Source: an uncultured Bacilli bacterium
Lineage (GTDB): Bacteria > Bacillota_I > Bacilli_A > RF39 > UBA660
NCBI GenBank assembly: GCA_934141145.1
Contig: CAKPCA010000002.1
Coordinates: 35,128-99,127 of the forward strand
Direction of reading: 5' to 3'
DNA: 64,000 nucleotides
Part shown: in pieces, positions 26,360-35,025 of the stretch
Numbering within the stretch: the stretch's first letter is position 1
How the letters are laid out: the number at the start of each line of letters is the position of its first letter
Position numbers and translations under genes: made by a program
The notes under the pieces: model-generated
What the model saw: only the letters and a program-made list of their open reading frames with translations
The model's database searches: none
Told to the model about the DNA's origin: nothing

Positions 26360-27004
26360 TTATCTTTTAAAAGGATTACCATTTTCCTCTGGATTATTAT
26401 AAATATCAATATTTTTTCTTTTTAGTTTATCTTCTATTTTTCTTCTTTCAATGTTCCTTTTATTAATCTCAACTTCTTCATCAATTAATTTACCTGTTTC
26501 TTGTGATGCCATTTTATCACAAACCATTTTATCGATTAAATCATTAATTATAATTATTTCATTTTTAAGTAGTAATGCATCTTCTCCACTATATTTTTCA
26601 CACATTACATTAATACTTTCATTTATATAATCTAGATTTGCTTCTAATTTTCCAATATCTTCTAAAGGTGGTTCTATTAAATTTATTTTTATATCAATTT
26701 TGTTTCTTATTAGGTCTCTAAAATTTTGAAATTCTGTGTCAGCGTTTAAAACACTTCTAACTTTACTCATATGAGAATTTACAATTACTTCACTTTCCTT
26801 ATAATCATTATCATAGTTTCTTTTAACAAAATCTAAATCACCACTTACAGGAACATGACAAATTGTATTTGCATCCCCTTCCCTAAATCTTCTTTTAATT
26901 TCATTAATTTCTTCAAGTTGTTTTCTATCACTTTCCTCTACACTTTTTAAATATTTGTATCTAACTAGAAGTTCTTTTAATTTTTTTTCCTTATCAAATA
27001 GCAT
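26360..27004 (-). CDS. unrecognised coiled-coil protein encoded in the origin region
   Basis: A 214-residue, highly charged, predicted mostly helical soluble protein starting MLFDKEKKLKELL. It has heptad-like stretches at residues 1-40 and 150-214, no signal peptide or membrane segment. I do not recognise a family. The frame continues 57 codons upstream, but that part is antisense to rpmH; the start chosen follows GGTAGGAGA. It has its own promoter (27030-27058), back-to-back with the rpmH promoter, and lies between the DnaA-box cluster and rpmH, where most Firmicutes have no gene. A link to origin control is only a guess from position. Confidence 0.7.
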   Translation of the reverse strand: MLFDKEKKLKELLVRYKYLKSVEESDRKQLEEINEIKRRFREGDANTICHVPVSGDLDFVKRNYDNDYKESEVIVNSHMSKVRSVLNADTEFQNFRDLIRNKIDIKINLIEPPLEDIGKLEANLDYINESINVMCEKYSGEDALLLKNEIIIINDLIDKMVCDKMASQETGKLIDEEVEINKRNIERRKIEDKLKRKNIDIYNNPEENGNPFKR

Positions 27005-27029
27005 ATATATTCTCCTACCTTTATCTATG

Positions 27030-27058
27030 ATTGTACAAGAAATTGTATTATTTTTCAA
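27030..27058 (-). promoter_or_regulatory. promoter of the origin-region coiled-coil gene
   Basis: Minus strand: TTGAAA, 17-base spacer, TACAAT, about 25 bases upstream of the start at 27004. Its -35 lies 8 bases from the -35 of the divergent rpmH promoter. Confidence 0.7.
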
Positions 27059-27066
27059 TAAAAATC

Positions 27067-27095
27067 TTGACTTTATGGTAAAAAGTATATATAAT
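27067..27095 (+). promoter_or_regulatory. promoter of rpmH
   Basis: TTGACT, 17-base spacer, TATAAT. The start is expected near 27102, followed by a TGGAGGTG ribosome site before rpmH. Confidence 0.8.
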
Positions 27096-27127
27096 TGAAA
27101 TGTTTTTATGAACTTGGAGGTGCAAAA

Positions 27128-27250
27128 ATGAAAAGAACTTTTCAGCCTAATAATAGAAAAAAAGCAAAGAAACACGGATTTTTTTCTAGAATAAAAGGTA
27201 AGGTATTAAATAGCAGAAGAAAAAAAGGACGCAAACAATTATGTAAATAA
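27128..27250 (+). CDS. rpmH: 50S ribosomal protein L34
   Basis: A 40-residue, very basic protein beginning MKRTFQPNNRKKAKKHGFFS; RIKGKVLNSRRKKGRK follows. This is the L34 signature (MKRT-QP-N-RK--HGF--RM-T--GR-VL--RR-KGRK-L). It ends with an unusual Leu-Cys-Lys tail. L34 is a late-assembling large-subunit protein. It heads the rpmH-rnpA-yidC-jag run that marks the origin in most bacteria. A weak CCAC/GTGG hairpin with eight T follows, perhaps making L34 more abundant than RnpA. Confidence 0.96.
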   Translation: MKRTFQPNNRKKAKKHGFFSRIKGKVLNSRRKKGRKQLCK

Positions 27251-27304
27251 TAAATCCACATTTTTTAGTGGTTTTTTTTGTATTTTATAAGTAGGTGATA
27301 TTTA

Positions 27305-27631
27305 ATGAAAAAAATAAATATTATTAAAGGAAAAGATGAAATAAATGAAGTTATTAAAAATAGGAAACAAGTAAAAAATAAATACTACTATATATATTAT
27401 AAGGATAATAAATATGATAAATATAGATTCTGTATATGTGTTTCTAAAAAATTAGGTAATGCAGTTAATAGAAATAAAATAAAAAGACAAGTAAAAGATA
27501 TTATAGATAAGAGTAATTTGGTATTTAAAAGAAATGTAGATTATGTTATAATAATTTCTAAAGAGATTAATAATATTGAATTTAATAAAAGAAGAGAATA
27601 TTTAATAGAATTGATTTCAAAAATAGTGTAA
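27305..27631 (+). CDS. rnpA: ribonuclease P protein component
   Basis: A 108-residue basic protein that with the RNase P RNA matures tRNA 5' ends. The conserved RNR motif is present in KLGNAVNRNKIKRQVKDII, with the preceding FCICVSKKLG strand. GGTGAT lies 5 bases before the start. Positioned between rpmH and yidC as usual. The RNase P RNA gene is not in this window. Confidence 0.93.
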   Translation: MKKINIIKGKDEINEVIKNRKQVKNKYYYIYYKDNKYDKYRFCICVSKKLGNAVNRNKIKRQVKDIIDKSNLVFKRNVDYVIIISKEINNIEFNKRREYLIELISKIV

Positions 27632-27645
27632 CTAGGAGAGAAAAG

Positions 27646-28596
27646 ATGAAAAAAAATAAAATAATTAAAGTATTAGTTCTTATTTTTGCAGTTTTTATAA
27701 TGACAGGATGTACTACAATATTAAAAGATCCAAAAACAAAAAAAGCTGTTTATTATGAAGATGAAAATGTAAAAATTACATTGAATGAAAATATATTATG
27801 TAAACCAACAAGTAAAGGTTTAATAAAGAAATACAATAAGTATAAAAAGCAAATAGATATTAGTAAATTACCAGATTGTACAAATTTTAAACCAACAGAT
27901 ACTACTTATGCTGGTTTATGGGAAACAATTGTAGTTAAACCACTTGCTTATTTAATATTGAAATTAGGAAATTTAACTAAAAAATATGGTATTGCAATAA
28001 TTATATTATCCTTAATTATAAGAGCAATACTTGCACCATTTACTCAAAAGACAGCAATGCAATCTGAAAACATGAAGAAGATGCAACCAGAAATGGATAG
28101 AATAAATAAAAAATATGAAAATAAAACAGATCAACAATCATTAAATCAAAAATCAATGGAAACAATGAATTTATATAAAAAATATAAAATTAATCCATTT
28201 TCAAGTTGTTTATTTGCATTTATTCAAATACCATTATTATTTGGTTTCTTAGAAGCAATAAATAGAGTACCAGTTATATTTGAAGAAAACTTATTTGGAT
28301 TAGTACTTGGTACAACACCATTAAAAGCAATGACATCAGGACATATAGAATATATAATAATAGTTTTATTAATAGCAGGTACAACATTTGTATCTCAAAA
28401 ATTAAATAAAACTGCACCAACACCTCAAACTAATGATATAAATCCTAATACAATGACAAATATAATGTTAGTAATGATTTGTGTAATGTCATTAAACTTC
28501 TCAGTAGCATTATCATTATATTGGATAGCATCAACATTATTTACAATCGTTCAAAACTTAATAGCTAAACAAATAGCAAAAAAGAAAGAGGTATAG
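27646..28596 (+). CDS. yidC: membrane protein insertase YidC/Oxa1 family (SpoIIIJ type)
   Basis: A 316-residue insertase. An N-terminal lipoprotein signal ends in the lipobox MTGC (Cys22), followed by a short extracytoplasmic segment and the Oxa1 domain: WETIVVKPLAYLIL, the cytoplasmic hairpin rich in Met/Lys (residues about 140-185), LFAFIQIPLLFGFLEAI and two further membrane helices near the end (LVMICVMSLNFSVALSLYWI). It inserts small membrane proteins with or without SecYEG. In Bacillus the rpmH-linked copy is SpoIIIJ, also needed for forespore sigma-G activity. Confidence 0.94.
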   Translation: MKKNKIIKVLVLIFAVFIMTGCTTILKDPKTKKAVYYEDENVKITLNENILCKPTSKGLIKKYNKYKKQIDISKLPDCTNFKPTDTTYAGLWETIVVKPLAYLILKLGNLTKKYGIAIIILSLIIRAILAPFTQKTAMQSENMKKMQPEMDRINKKYENKTDQQSLNQKSMETMNLYKKYKINPFSSCLFAFIQIPLLFGFLEAINRVPVIFEENLFGLVLGTTPLKAMTSGHIEYIIIVLLIAGTTFVSQKLNKTAPTPQTNDINPNTMTNIMLVMICVMSLNFSVALSLYWIASTLFTIVQNLIAKQIAKKKEV

Positions 28597-28600
28597 TAGT

Positions 28601-29209
28601 ATGAAAATATATGAATATGAAGGAAAGAATGCAGAAGAATTATTATTAAATGCTTTAAAAGAATTAGATGTAAAAGATGATGAATTAATTCATTTTGAAA
28701 AAGAAGAAACAGTAGGATTATTAAAAAAGAAAAAAATAATAATGAAAGTAATACTTAAAACAGATGTAATTGAATTTTCTAAGAAATATATAAAAAATTT
28801 AGTAGAGGCAATGGGACTTGAAGTAAATTTAGAAACAAAAAGAAAAGAAAATTATATTTTAATTAAACTTCATTCAAATAATAATTCAATTCTTATTGGT
28901 AAAAATGGAAAAACATTAGATGCATTACAAGTGATTTTAAGACAAGTTTTACATGCACAAACAGGATTATTCATAAATATAATACTTGATGTAGAAGATT
29001 ATAAAGAAAAACACCAAAGAAGTATTGAGTTTTTAGCAAAGAAACTTGCTAAAGAAGTTGTTCAAACAAGTATAGAAATAAAAATGGATTCAATGAATTC
29101 ATATGAAAGAAGACTTGTTCATAATGTTCTTTCTGATTTTAAAGGAGTTAAAACAGAAAGTGAAGGAGAAGAACCAAATAGATGTGTTGTAATAAAACCA
29201 TCTAAATAA
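28601..29209 (+). CDS. khpB: Jag/KhpB RNA-binding protein
   Basis: A 202-residue protein with the Jag N-terminal domain (YEYEGKNAEELLLNAL), a linker containing the KKKI stretch, a KH domain with ILIGKNGKTLDALQVILRQ, and a C-terminal R3H domain (YERRLVHNVLSDFKGVKTES). KhpB acts with KhpA as an RNA chaperone affecting cell-wall and division genes in several Firmicutes. It follows yidC by 4 bases, the standard SpoIIIJ-Jag pair, and its stop codon lies in a terminator hairpin. Confidence 0.93.
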   Translation: MKIYEYEGKNAEELLLNALKELDVKDDELIHFEKEETVGLLKKKKIIMKVILKTDVIEFSKKYIKNLVEAMGLEVNLETKRKENYILIKLHSNNNSILIGKNGKTLDALQVILRQVLHAQTGLFINIILDVEDYKEKHQRSIEFLAKKLAKEVVQTSIEIKMDSMNSYERRLVHNVLSDFKGVKTESEGEEPNRCVVIKPSK

Positions 29210-29224
29210 TGGTTCTTTTTTTTT
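29196..29224 (+). terminator. Rho-independent terminator after jag
   Basis: Stem AACCAT/ATGGTT (29196-29201 with 29209-29214), loop CTAAATA, followed by nine T. Its last T residues are also the first bases of the next promoter's -35. Confidence 0.75.
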
Positions 29225-29251
29225 GACATTATATATTAAAAATGTTAATAT
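29223..29251 (+). promoter_or_regulatory. strong promoter of the kinase-like gene
   Basis: TTGACA, 17-base spacer ending TG plus one base, then TAATAT. A consensus -35 and an extended -10 together. It overlaps the jag terminator T tract. Confidence 0.75.
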
Positions 29252-29274
29252 ATGCTTTAAAAAGAGGAAGAAAT

Positions 29275-30000
29275 ATGGACAAAATTTATTTTACAAAACA
29301 AGAATTTGAAAAAATATGGAATAATTTAGCCTTTTTAGGTAGAGCATCTGAGGGTACGTGTAAAAGATTAAATAATAAAGAAGCTATAAAATATTTAGAT
29401 GGACCATATGTAAATTTAACTGAAGAACAAATACTAATGTTTAAAGATATAAAAAACAAAACATACTTATTTCCATATAGAACATTTTATATAGATGGTA
29501 AAATGATGGGATATATAACAAGATATTCTAGTGGCAAAAATCTTATTGAAGTTTCAAGAAATACTATAAGATTTGATAAATTAATAGATGGTTCACATGT
29601 AGTAGAAGAAGATACAAAAAAATTATCTGACAAAGGAATATCAACTTATGACATATTATTTAATATATTGTATAAAAATGGAGTATTTCATATAATTGAT
29701 ACTTGTGAGTATAAAAACGTAGATACAAATAATAAAAAATTATACAAAGATAATATAAGCTCATTTAATTATAGTTTATTAGAATTTTTAGTAAAAGATA
29801 GATTTTATAAATTTGTATTTACATCAAAAGAGCTAAGAGAGTTATATGAAGAAGCAGAAAATGGAGAATCAATAATACCATTTTTAGAAATGTTAAAGCA
29901 AAGACTTTGTGAATATTGTGATGAAGATGTAAAATATGTTAGAGATGCTAAAAAAGCAATGACGTTATGTCATAAATCTGTATATCCAGAATACTTTTAA
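29275..30000 (+). CDS. unrecognised protein, possibly kinase-fold
   Basis: A 241-residue soluble protein starting MDKIYFTKQEF. An upstream ATG in frame is possible, but AAGAGGAAG lies 4 bases before this one, and the promoter at 29223-29251 would leave only a very short leader for the earlier start. LGRASEGTCKRLNNKEAIKYL resembles a glycine-rich loop and lysine strand, MMGYITRYSSGKNL resembles a kinase hinge, and FNILYKNGVFHIIDT resembles a catalytic-loop/metal-binding segment. The metal-binding Asp-Phe-Gly is not clear, so it may be a divergent or dead kinase-like protein. No partner gene; flanked by terminators on both sides. Function unknown. Confidence 0.6.
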   Translation: MDKIYFTKQEFEKIWNNLAFLGRASEGTCKRLNNKEAIKYLDGPYVNLTEEQILMFKDIKNKTYLFPYRTFYIDGKMMGYITRYSSGKNLIEVSRNTIRFDKLIDGSHVVEEDTKKLSDKGISTYDILFNILYKNGVFHIIDTCEYKNVDTNNKKLYKDNISSFNYSLLEFLVKDRFYKFVFTSKELRELYEEAENGESIIPFLEMLKQRLCEYCDEDVKYVRDAKKAMTLCHKSVYPEYF

Positions 30001-30002
30001 TG

Positions 30003-30027
30003 AAAACTTCGTATTTGAAGTTTTTAT
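30003..30027 (+). terminator. Rho-independent terminator
   Basis: Stem AAAACTTC/GAAGTTTT (30003-30010 with 30017-30024), loop GTATTT, ending in T-rich sequence. Confidence 0.7.
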
Positions 30028-30029
30028 TA

Positions 30030-30038
30030 TGTTATAAT
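30030..30038 (+). promoter_or_regulatory. extended -10 promoter upstream of mnmE
   Basis: TG-T-TATAAT, 21 bases before mnmE, without a recognisable -35. The same ATGTTATAAT string precedes rpiB, tagO and hpf. Confidence 0.6.
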
Positions 30039-30059
30039 AAAAAAAGGAAGTGATTTTTT

Positions 30060-31412
30060 ATGAACGATACAATATGTGCTATATCAACAGCATTAGGCGT
30101 AGGAGCAATTTCAATAATAAGAGTTAGTGGAGATGAAGCAATAGATATTGTTAACAAAATATTTGATAAAGATTTAACTAAAAAAGAATCTCATACTATA
30201 AATTATGGACACATAGTTTATAATAGCGAAATAATAGATGAAGTAATGGTAAGTATAATGAAATCACCAAAAACATTTACAAAAGAGGATATAGTTGAAA
30301 TAAATTCACATGGTGGTGTTGCTGTAACAAATAAAGTACTAGAAATATTACTTTTAGAAGGTGCGAGACTCGCAGAACCAGGAGAATTTACAAAAAGAGC
30401 CTTTTTAAATGGAAGAATTGATTTAGTAGAAGCAGAAAGTATAATGGATTTAATAGAATCAAAAACAGAAACATCTAGAAAACTAGCAATAAGTGGAATG
30501 GAAGGAAAAGTATCAAAACTAGTAAAAAATATTATAGACAATTTAGTAAAAGTAAATGCAAATATTGAAGTTAATATAGATTATCCAGAATATGAAGATA
30601 TTGAAATAGTAACAAAAGAAAAAATAGAGGAAATGTCTAAATATATAAATAAAGAATTAACAAAACTATTAAATGAATCAGAAAATGGAAAACTTATAAA
30701 AGATGGAATAAATACATTAATTTTAGGTAGACCAAATGTTGGTAAAAGTTCTATATTAAATAAACTTATAGAAGAAGACAAAGCGATAGTAACTAGCGTT
30801 GCGGGTACAACAAGAGATATAGTAGAAGGTCAGATAAGAGTAAATGGAATTTTACTTAATATAATAGATACCGCAGGTGTAAGAGAAACAGAAGATATAG
30901 TAGAAAAAATAGGTGTAGAAAAATCATTAAGTTTAATAAATGATGCAGATTTAGTAATACTTGTATTTAATAATAATGAAAAATTAACTGATGAAGATAA
31001 AAAATTACTTGAATATACAAAAGAAAAAAAGAGAATAATAGTAATAAATAAAATAGATTTAGAAAATAATTTAGATATTAGTAATTTAAAAAATGAAAGA
31101 ATAGTAAAAGTTTCAGCATTAAAAGATAGTGGTATTGAAAACTTAAAAAATGAAATAAATGATATGTTTAATTTAGAAGAAATTAATTTAGGAGATTTTA
31201 CTTATTTATCAAATTCAAGACAAATATCACTTGTAAAGAAAGCAGTAGAAATATCGAAAAATTTAGAAGATGCTTTAAATAATGATGTACCAATTGATTT
31301 ACTTGAAATAGATATAAAAGAAATTTGTGAAATACTTGGAGAAATAATAGGTGAGAGTTATGATGATAAATTAATAGATACATTATTTAGTAACTTTTGT
31401 TTAGGAAAGTAG
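30060..31412 (+). CDS. mnmE: tRNA modification GTPase MnmE
   Basis: A 450-residue GTPase that with MnmG (encoded at 32459) adds carboxymethylaminomethyl groups to wobble U34. Seen: the N-terminal formyl-THF-binding domain beginning DTICAISTALGVGAISIIR, the G domain with GRPNVGKSS, DTAGVRET and NKID, and the invariant C-terminal CLGK with its catalytic Cys. Full length. First gene of the mnmE-gpsA run. Confidence 0.97.
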   Translation: MNDTICAISTALGVGAISIIRVSGDEAIDIVNKIFDKDLTKKESHTINYGHIVYNSEIIDEVMVSIMKSPKTFTKEDIVEINSHGGVAVTNKVLEILLLEGARLAEPGEFTKRAFLNGRIDLVEAESIMDLIESKTETSRKLAISGMEGKVSKLVKNIIDNLVKVNANIEVNIDYPEYEDIEIVTKEKIEEMSKYINKELTKLLNESENGKLIKDGINTLILGRPNVGKSSILNKLIEEDKAIVTSVAGTTRDIVEGQIRVNGILLNIIDTAGVRETEDIVEKIGVEKSLSLINDADLVILVFNNNEKLTDEDKKLLEYTKEKKRIIVINKIDLENNLDISNLKNERIVKVSALKDSGIENLKNEINDMFNLEEINLGDFTYLSNSRQISLVKKAVEISKNLEDALNNDVPIDLLEIDIKEICEILGEIIGESYDDKLIDTLFSNFCLGK

Positions 31413-31418
31413 GAAATA

Positions 31419-32381
31419 ATGAAGAATATAGGAATAATAGGTAGTGGTAGCTTTGGATGTGCACTCGCAAACGTATTAATAAAAAATCATAATGTAAAAA
31501 TATGGTCCTTTAAAAAGGAAGAAGCAGATGTAATAAATAATGAACATAGATGTATGTTTATTGATAATTCAAAACTAGATGAAAGAATAGTGTGTTATAC
31601 AAATTATGAAGATGTAGTAGTTGATTCAGAATATTTAATTTTAGTAACGCCATCAAGTGTAATTAGAAATACATGCAAAAATATAAAAGAATATGTTACA
31701 AATCAAAAAATAATAATCGCATCAAAGGGTATGGAAATAGAAACTAATAAATTTTTAACAGATATTGTAAAAGAAGAGTTAGATTTAAAATATGTAGGAA
31801 TAATCTCTGGACCAAGTATAGCAAAAGAAGTAATAAATGATATGGGATTAAAGGCTGTATTCGCATCTAATAATAATGATTATAACAATGAAATAAAAAA
31901 TAATTTTGAAACATATAAATTTAAAATAGAATTAAGTGATGATGTAATTGGAACAGAATTAGGTGGGACATTAAAAAATATTATATCAATCGCATCAGGA
32001 TTAGTTAATGGTCTTAATTTAGGAAATAATATGAATGCTGTTCTTATTACAAAAGGATTAGAAGAAATAAAAGAAATAGGACTAAAATTGGGTGCTAAAG
32101 AAGAAACATTTTATGGTTTATCAGGTTTAGGAGACCTTTTAACAACATGTGAAAGTAATGATAGTAGAAATAGAAGATTTGGTATACTTTTAGCACAAAA
32201 TAAAGATTTAGAAACAATAAAAAAAGAAATAGGAATGGTTATTGAAGGATTAGATGCACTTAAAATAGCTATGTCATTAAGTAATAAATATAATATTGAT
32301 TCAAAAATAATAAGACAAATATATAAAATTATATATAATAAGGAAAATCCAAAAACTATAATTACATCTATTTTAAAATAA
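31419..32381 (+). CDS. gpsA: NAD(P)H-dependent glycerol-3-phosphate dehydrogenase
   Basis: A 320-residue enzyme reducing dihydroxyacetone phosphate to sn-glycerol-3-phosphate for phospholipid synthesis. Seen: Rossmann motif IIGSGSFGCALA, the substrate segment ISGPSIAKEV, the catalytic lysine in GGTLKNIISIASGLVNGL, and GLSGLGDLLTTC. It lies between mnmE and mnmG, not its Bacillus location. Start 6 bases after mnmE. Closed by a 12-bp-stem terminator. Confidence 0.95.
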   Translation: MKNIGIIGSGSFGCALANVLIKNHNVKIWSFKKEEADVINNEHRCMFIDNSKLDERIVCYTNYEDVVVDSEYLILVTPSSVIRNTCKNIKEYVTNQKIIIASKGMEIETNKFLTDIVKEELDLKYVGIISGPSIAKEVINDMGLKAVFASNNNDYNNEIKNNFETYKFKIELSDDVIGTELGGTLKNIISIASGLVNGLNLGNNMNAVLITKGLEEIKEIGLKLGAKEETFYGLSGLGDLLTTCESNDSRNRRFGILLAQNKDLETIKKEIGMVIEGLDALKIAMSLSNKYNIDSKIIRQIYKIIYNKENPKTIITSILK

Positions 32382-32399
32382 AATAGATGTTTTTCTTTT
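32364..32399 (+). terminator. Rho-independent terminator after gpsA
   Basis: A perfect 12-bp stem ACATCTATTTTA/TAAAATAGATGT (32364-32375 with 32379-32390), loop AAA, followed by a T-rich run. The gpsA stop codon is inside it. Confidence 0.85.
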
Positions 32400-32400
32400 A

Positions 32401-32429
32401 TTGTGCAAAAATAAATCTTGTAGTATAAT
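32401..32429 (+). promoter_or_regulatory. promoter of mnmG
   Basis: TTGTGC, 17-base spacer, TATAAT, starting right after the gpsA terminator. Confidence 0.65.
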
Positions 32430-32458
32430 ACAAGTGCAAAAAAAGAAGGTTGATTAAA

Positions 32459-34276
32459 ATGAAATATGAAATAATTGTAGTTGGTGGAGGACATGCTGGA
32501 TGTGAAGCAACACTGGCTTCTGCCAATAAAGGTCACAAAACATTACTTGTTACAGGTTCAAAAGATACAATTGCGATGATGCCATGTAATCCATCAATAG
32601 GAGGTTCTGCAAAAGGAATAGTTGTAAGAGAAATAGATGCACTTGGTGGATATATGGGTAAAGTTGCAGATAAAACATTACTTCAAATGAAACTTTTAAA
32701 TAGTAGTAAAGGACCTGCTGTTAGATCACTTAGAGCGCAAGGTGACAAAATTACTTATCCAAAAGAAATGTTAAGAATATTAGAAGAACATAAAAATATA
32801 GATATAATTGAGGAATTAGTAGAAGATTTAATAGTAGAAAATAATAAAATAAAAGGTGTTAAATTATCCACAGGAAAAGAGATTATGTGTGATGCTGTAA
32901 TTCTTACAACTGGAACATATATGAAAGCAAATATATTAGTAGGTGATAAAAGAACAGTTTCAGGACCAAAAGGAACAAGACCTTCTTTATACTTAAGTGA
33001 AAATCTAGAAAAATTAGGATTTAAAATACTTAGACTTAAAACAGGAACTCCACCTAGAATTGATAGAAGTACAATAGATTTCTCAAAGACTAAAAGAGAA
33101 GATGGAGATGAAAAACTATATACATTTTCATTTGATAACAAACCTTATTATACTGTGGAAAACCAAGAACCATGTTATTTAACTTATACAACAGAAGAAA
33201 CTTATAAAATTATTAGAGATAATTTAGGTAAATCTAGTATGTATGGTGGTTTTTATGAAAAATTAGGAACTGGACCTAGATATTGTCCATCTATAGAAGA
33301 TAAAGTAGTAAGATTTGCAGATAAAGAAAGACACCAATTATTCTTAGAACCAGAAAGTAAATATTATGATGATATATATCTTCAAGGTTTTTCAACAAGT
33401 ATGCCATATGATGTACAAGAAGAAATGGTACATAGTTTACCAGGACTTGAACATGCTAAAATACTTAGATATGCATATGCGATAGAATATGATGCAATAG
33501 ACTCAAGAGATTTAAAACCAAGTCTAGAAACTAAAATAATAGATGGATTATTTACCGCAGGTCAAATAAATGGTACAAGTGGTTATGAAGAAGCCGCAGG
33601 ACAAGGATTAATCGCAGGAATAAATGCAGGATTAAAACTAGAAGGAAAGGATCCATTAATCTTAGGAAGAGATGAATCATACATTGGTGTACTTATAGAT
33701 GATTTAGTAACAAAAGGTGTAAAAGATCCATATAGATTGCTTACTTCAAGAGCAGAATATCGTTTATTACTAAGACATGATAATGCTGATATTAGACTTA
33801 GAACTCATGGTTATGAAGTAGGTTTAATTAGTGATGAACAATATAATAGATTAAAAGAAAAAGAAAAGAATATAGATTTAATAATAGAAGAATTAAAGAA
33901 TATAAAAATAAAAGATGAAAAAAATATTACTGCATATGATTATTTAAAAAGAACAGAAGTATCAATTAATGATGTAAAAGATAAATTAAGTAAAGAATAT
34001 GATGAACTAGAATTAGAACAAGCAGAAATCATGATTAAATATGAAGGATATATTAGAAAAACAAGAAAAGAAGCAGAAAAAATGAAAAAGTTAGAGAACA
34101 AAAAAATTCCTAAAGATATTGATTATAATAAAGTTCCTAATTTAGCTAGTGAAGCAAGAATAAAATTAAAAGAAGTAAGACCAGAAAGTTTTGGCCAAGC
34201 ACTTAGAATAAGTGGAGTAAATCCATCAGATGTATCTATTTTATCTGTTTATATGAAGAGGTATTTTAATGAATAA
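32459..34276 (+). CDS. mnmG: tRNA uridine 5-carboxymethylaminomethyl modification enzyme MnmG
   Basis: A 605-residue FAD enzyme, partner of MnmE. Seen: the FAD motif IIVVGGGHAGCEATLASA, the signature GPAVRSLRAQGDKITYP, GTYMKANILVG, GLFTAGQINGTSGYEEAAGQG and the C-terminal helical region ending with YMKRYF. The ATG chosen is 9 bases after AGAAGG; a TTG three codons earlier would overlap the ribosome site. The 3' end overlaps rsmG by 8 bases. Confidence 0.96.
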   Translation: MKYEIIVVGGGHAGCEATLASANKGHKTLLVTGSKDTIAMMPCNPSIGGSAKGIVVREIDALGGYMGKVADKTLLQMKLLNSSKGPAVRSLRAQGDKITYPKEMLRILEEHKNIDIIEELVEDLIVENNKIKGVKLSTGKEIMCDAVILTTGTYMKANILVGDKRTVSGPKGTRPSLYLSENLEKLGFKILRLKTGTPPRIDRSTIDFSKTKREDGDEKLYTFSFDNKPYYTVENQEPCYLTYTTEETYKIIRDNLGKSSMYGGFYEKLGTGPRYCPSIEDKVVRFADKERHQLFLEPESKYYDDIYLQGFSTSMPYDVQEEMVHSLPGLEHAKILRYAYAIEYDAIDSRDLKPSLETKIIDGLFTAGQINGTSGYEEAAGQGLIAGINAGLKLEGKDPLILGRDESYIGVLIDDLVTKGVKDPYRLLTSRAEYRLLLRHDNADIRLRTHGYEVGLISDEQYNRLKEKEKNIDLIIEELKNIKIKDEKNITAYDYLKRTEVSINDVKDKLSKEYDELELEQAEIMIKYEGYIRKTRKEAEKMKKLENKKIPKDIDYNKVPNLASEARIKLKEVRPESFGQALRISGVNPSDVSILSVYMKRYFNE

Positions 34277-34973
34277 GAATGAATTTGTTTTAGCACTAAA
34301 AGAACTTGGAATAGATATAACAGAAGAAAAATTAAATAAATTAGATAAATACTATGATTTATTAATAGAGTGGAATAATAAAATAAATTTAACTAGAATA
34401 ACAGATAAAGAAGAAGTTTATTTAAAACATTTTTATGATAGTTTAACATTAATAAAAGCATATGATTTAAATAAGAAAATTAAGGTTTGTGATGCAGGAA
34501 CAGGTGCAGGATTTCCTGGAATAGTTCTAAAGATAGTATTTGATAATATTGATATTACACTTGTAGATGCATTAAATAAAAGAATTATGTTTTTAAATGA
34601 GGTGATAAAAGAGTTAGAACTAAAAAACATTACTGCCGTACACTCTAGAATAGAAGATTTTGCTAAAGAAAATAGAGAAAAATTTGATTTAGTTACTTCA
34701 AGAGCAGTTTCTAGACTAAATTTATTAGATGAACTATGTATTCCTCTTGTAAAAGAAAATGGTTATTTTATACCAATGAAAGCAAATATAGAGGGTGAAA
34801 TAGAAGAAGCAGAATCTGGAATAAAAAAATTAGGTGCACAAAAAGAAGAAATAATATCATTTCTTTTACCTAAAGAAGGATCTGTTAGAAATTTAATAAA
34901 GATAAAAAAAGTAAATAAGACAAGTGCTAAGTATCCAAGAGTTTTTGATAAAATCAAAAAAAATCCATTGTAA
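34269..34973 (+). CDS. rsmG: 16S rRNA (guanine527-N7)-methyltransferase
   Basis: A 234-residue methyltransferase (GidB) modifying G527 in the 530 loop of 16S rRNA. Seen: WNNKINLTRITDKEEVYLKHFYDSL typical of the N-terminus (quoted in part), SAM motif DAGTGAGFPGIVL, and SRAVSRL. It is translationally coupled to mnmG, the conserved gidA-gidB pair, and is followed by noc as in Bacillus. Confidence 0.95.
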   Translation: MNKNEFVLALKELGIDITEEKLNKLDKYYDLLIEWNNKINLTRITDKEEVYLKHFYDSLTLIKAYDLNKKIKVCDAGTGAGFPGIVLKIVFDNIDITLVDALNKRIMFLNEVIKELELKNITAVHSRIEDFAKENREKFDLVTSRAVSRLNLLDELCIPLVKENGYFIPMKANIEGEIEEAESGIKKLGAQKEEIISFLLPKEGSVRNLIKIKKVNKTSAKYPRVFDKIKKNPL

Positions 34974-34989
34974 AATATGGATTTTTATT
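34957..34989 (+). terminator. Rho-independent terminator after rsmG
   Basis: Stem AAATCCAT/ATGGATTT (34962-34969 with 34978-34985), extendable with flanking A/T pairs, followed by T-rich sequence. It separates rsmG from noc. Confidence 0.75.
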
Positions 34990-35025
34990 GTACAATAATA
35001 TTTAGAATAAGAAGTGAGGGTTAAT

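Noticed and set aside
27005..27175. 57-codon extension of the origin-region coiled-coil gene
   Set aside because: It is antisense to rpmH and its promoter; the ATG at 27004 has its own ribosome site and matching promoter.
27256..27280. Hairpin CCAC/GTGG with T run between rpmH and rnpA as a true terminator
   Set aside because: The stem is only 4 bp with an 8-base loop; at most an attenuator, so not listed as a feature.
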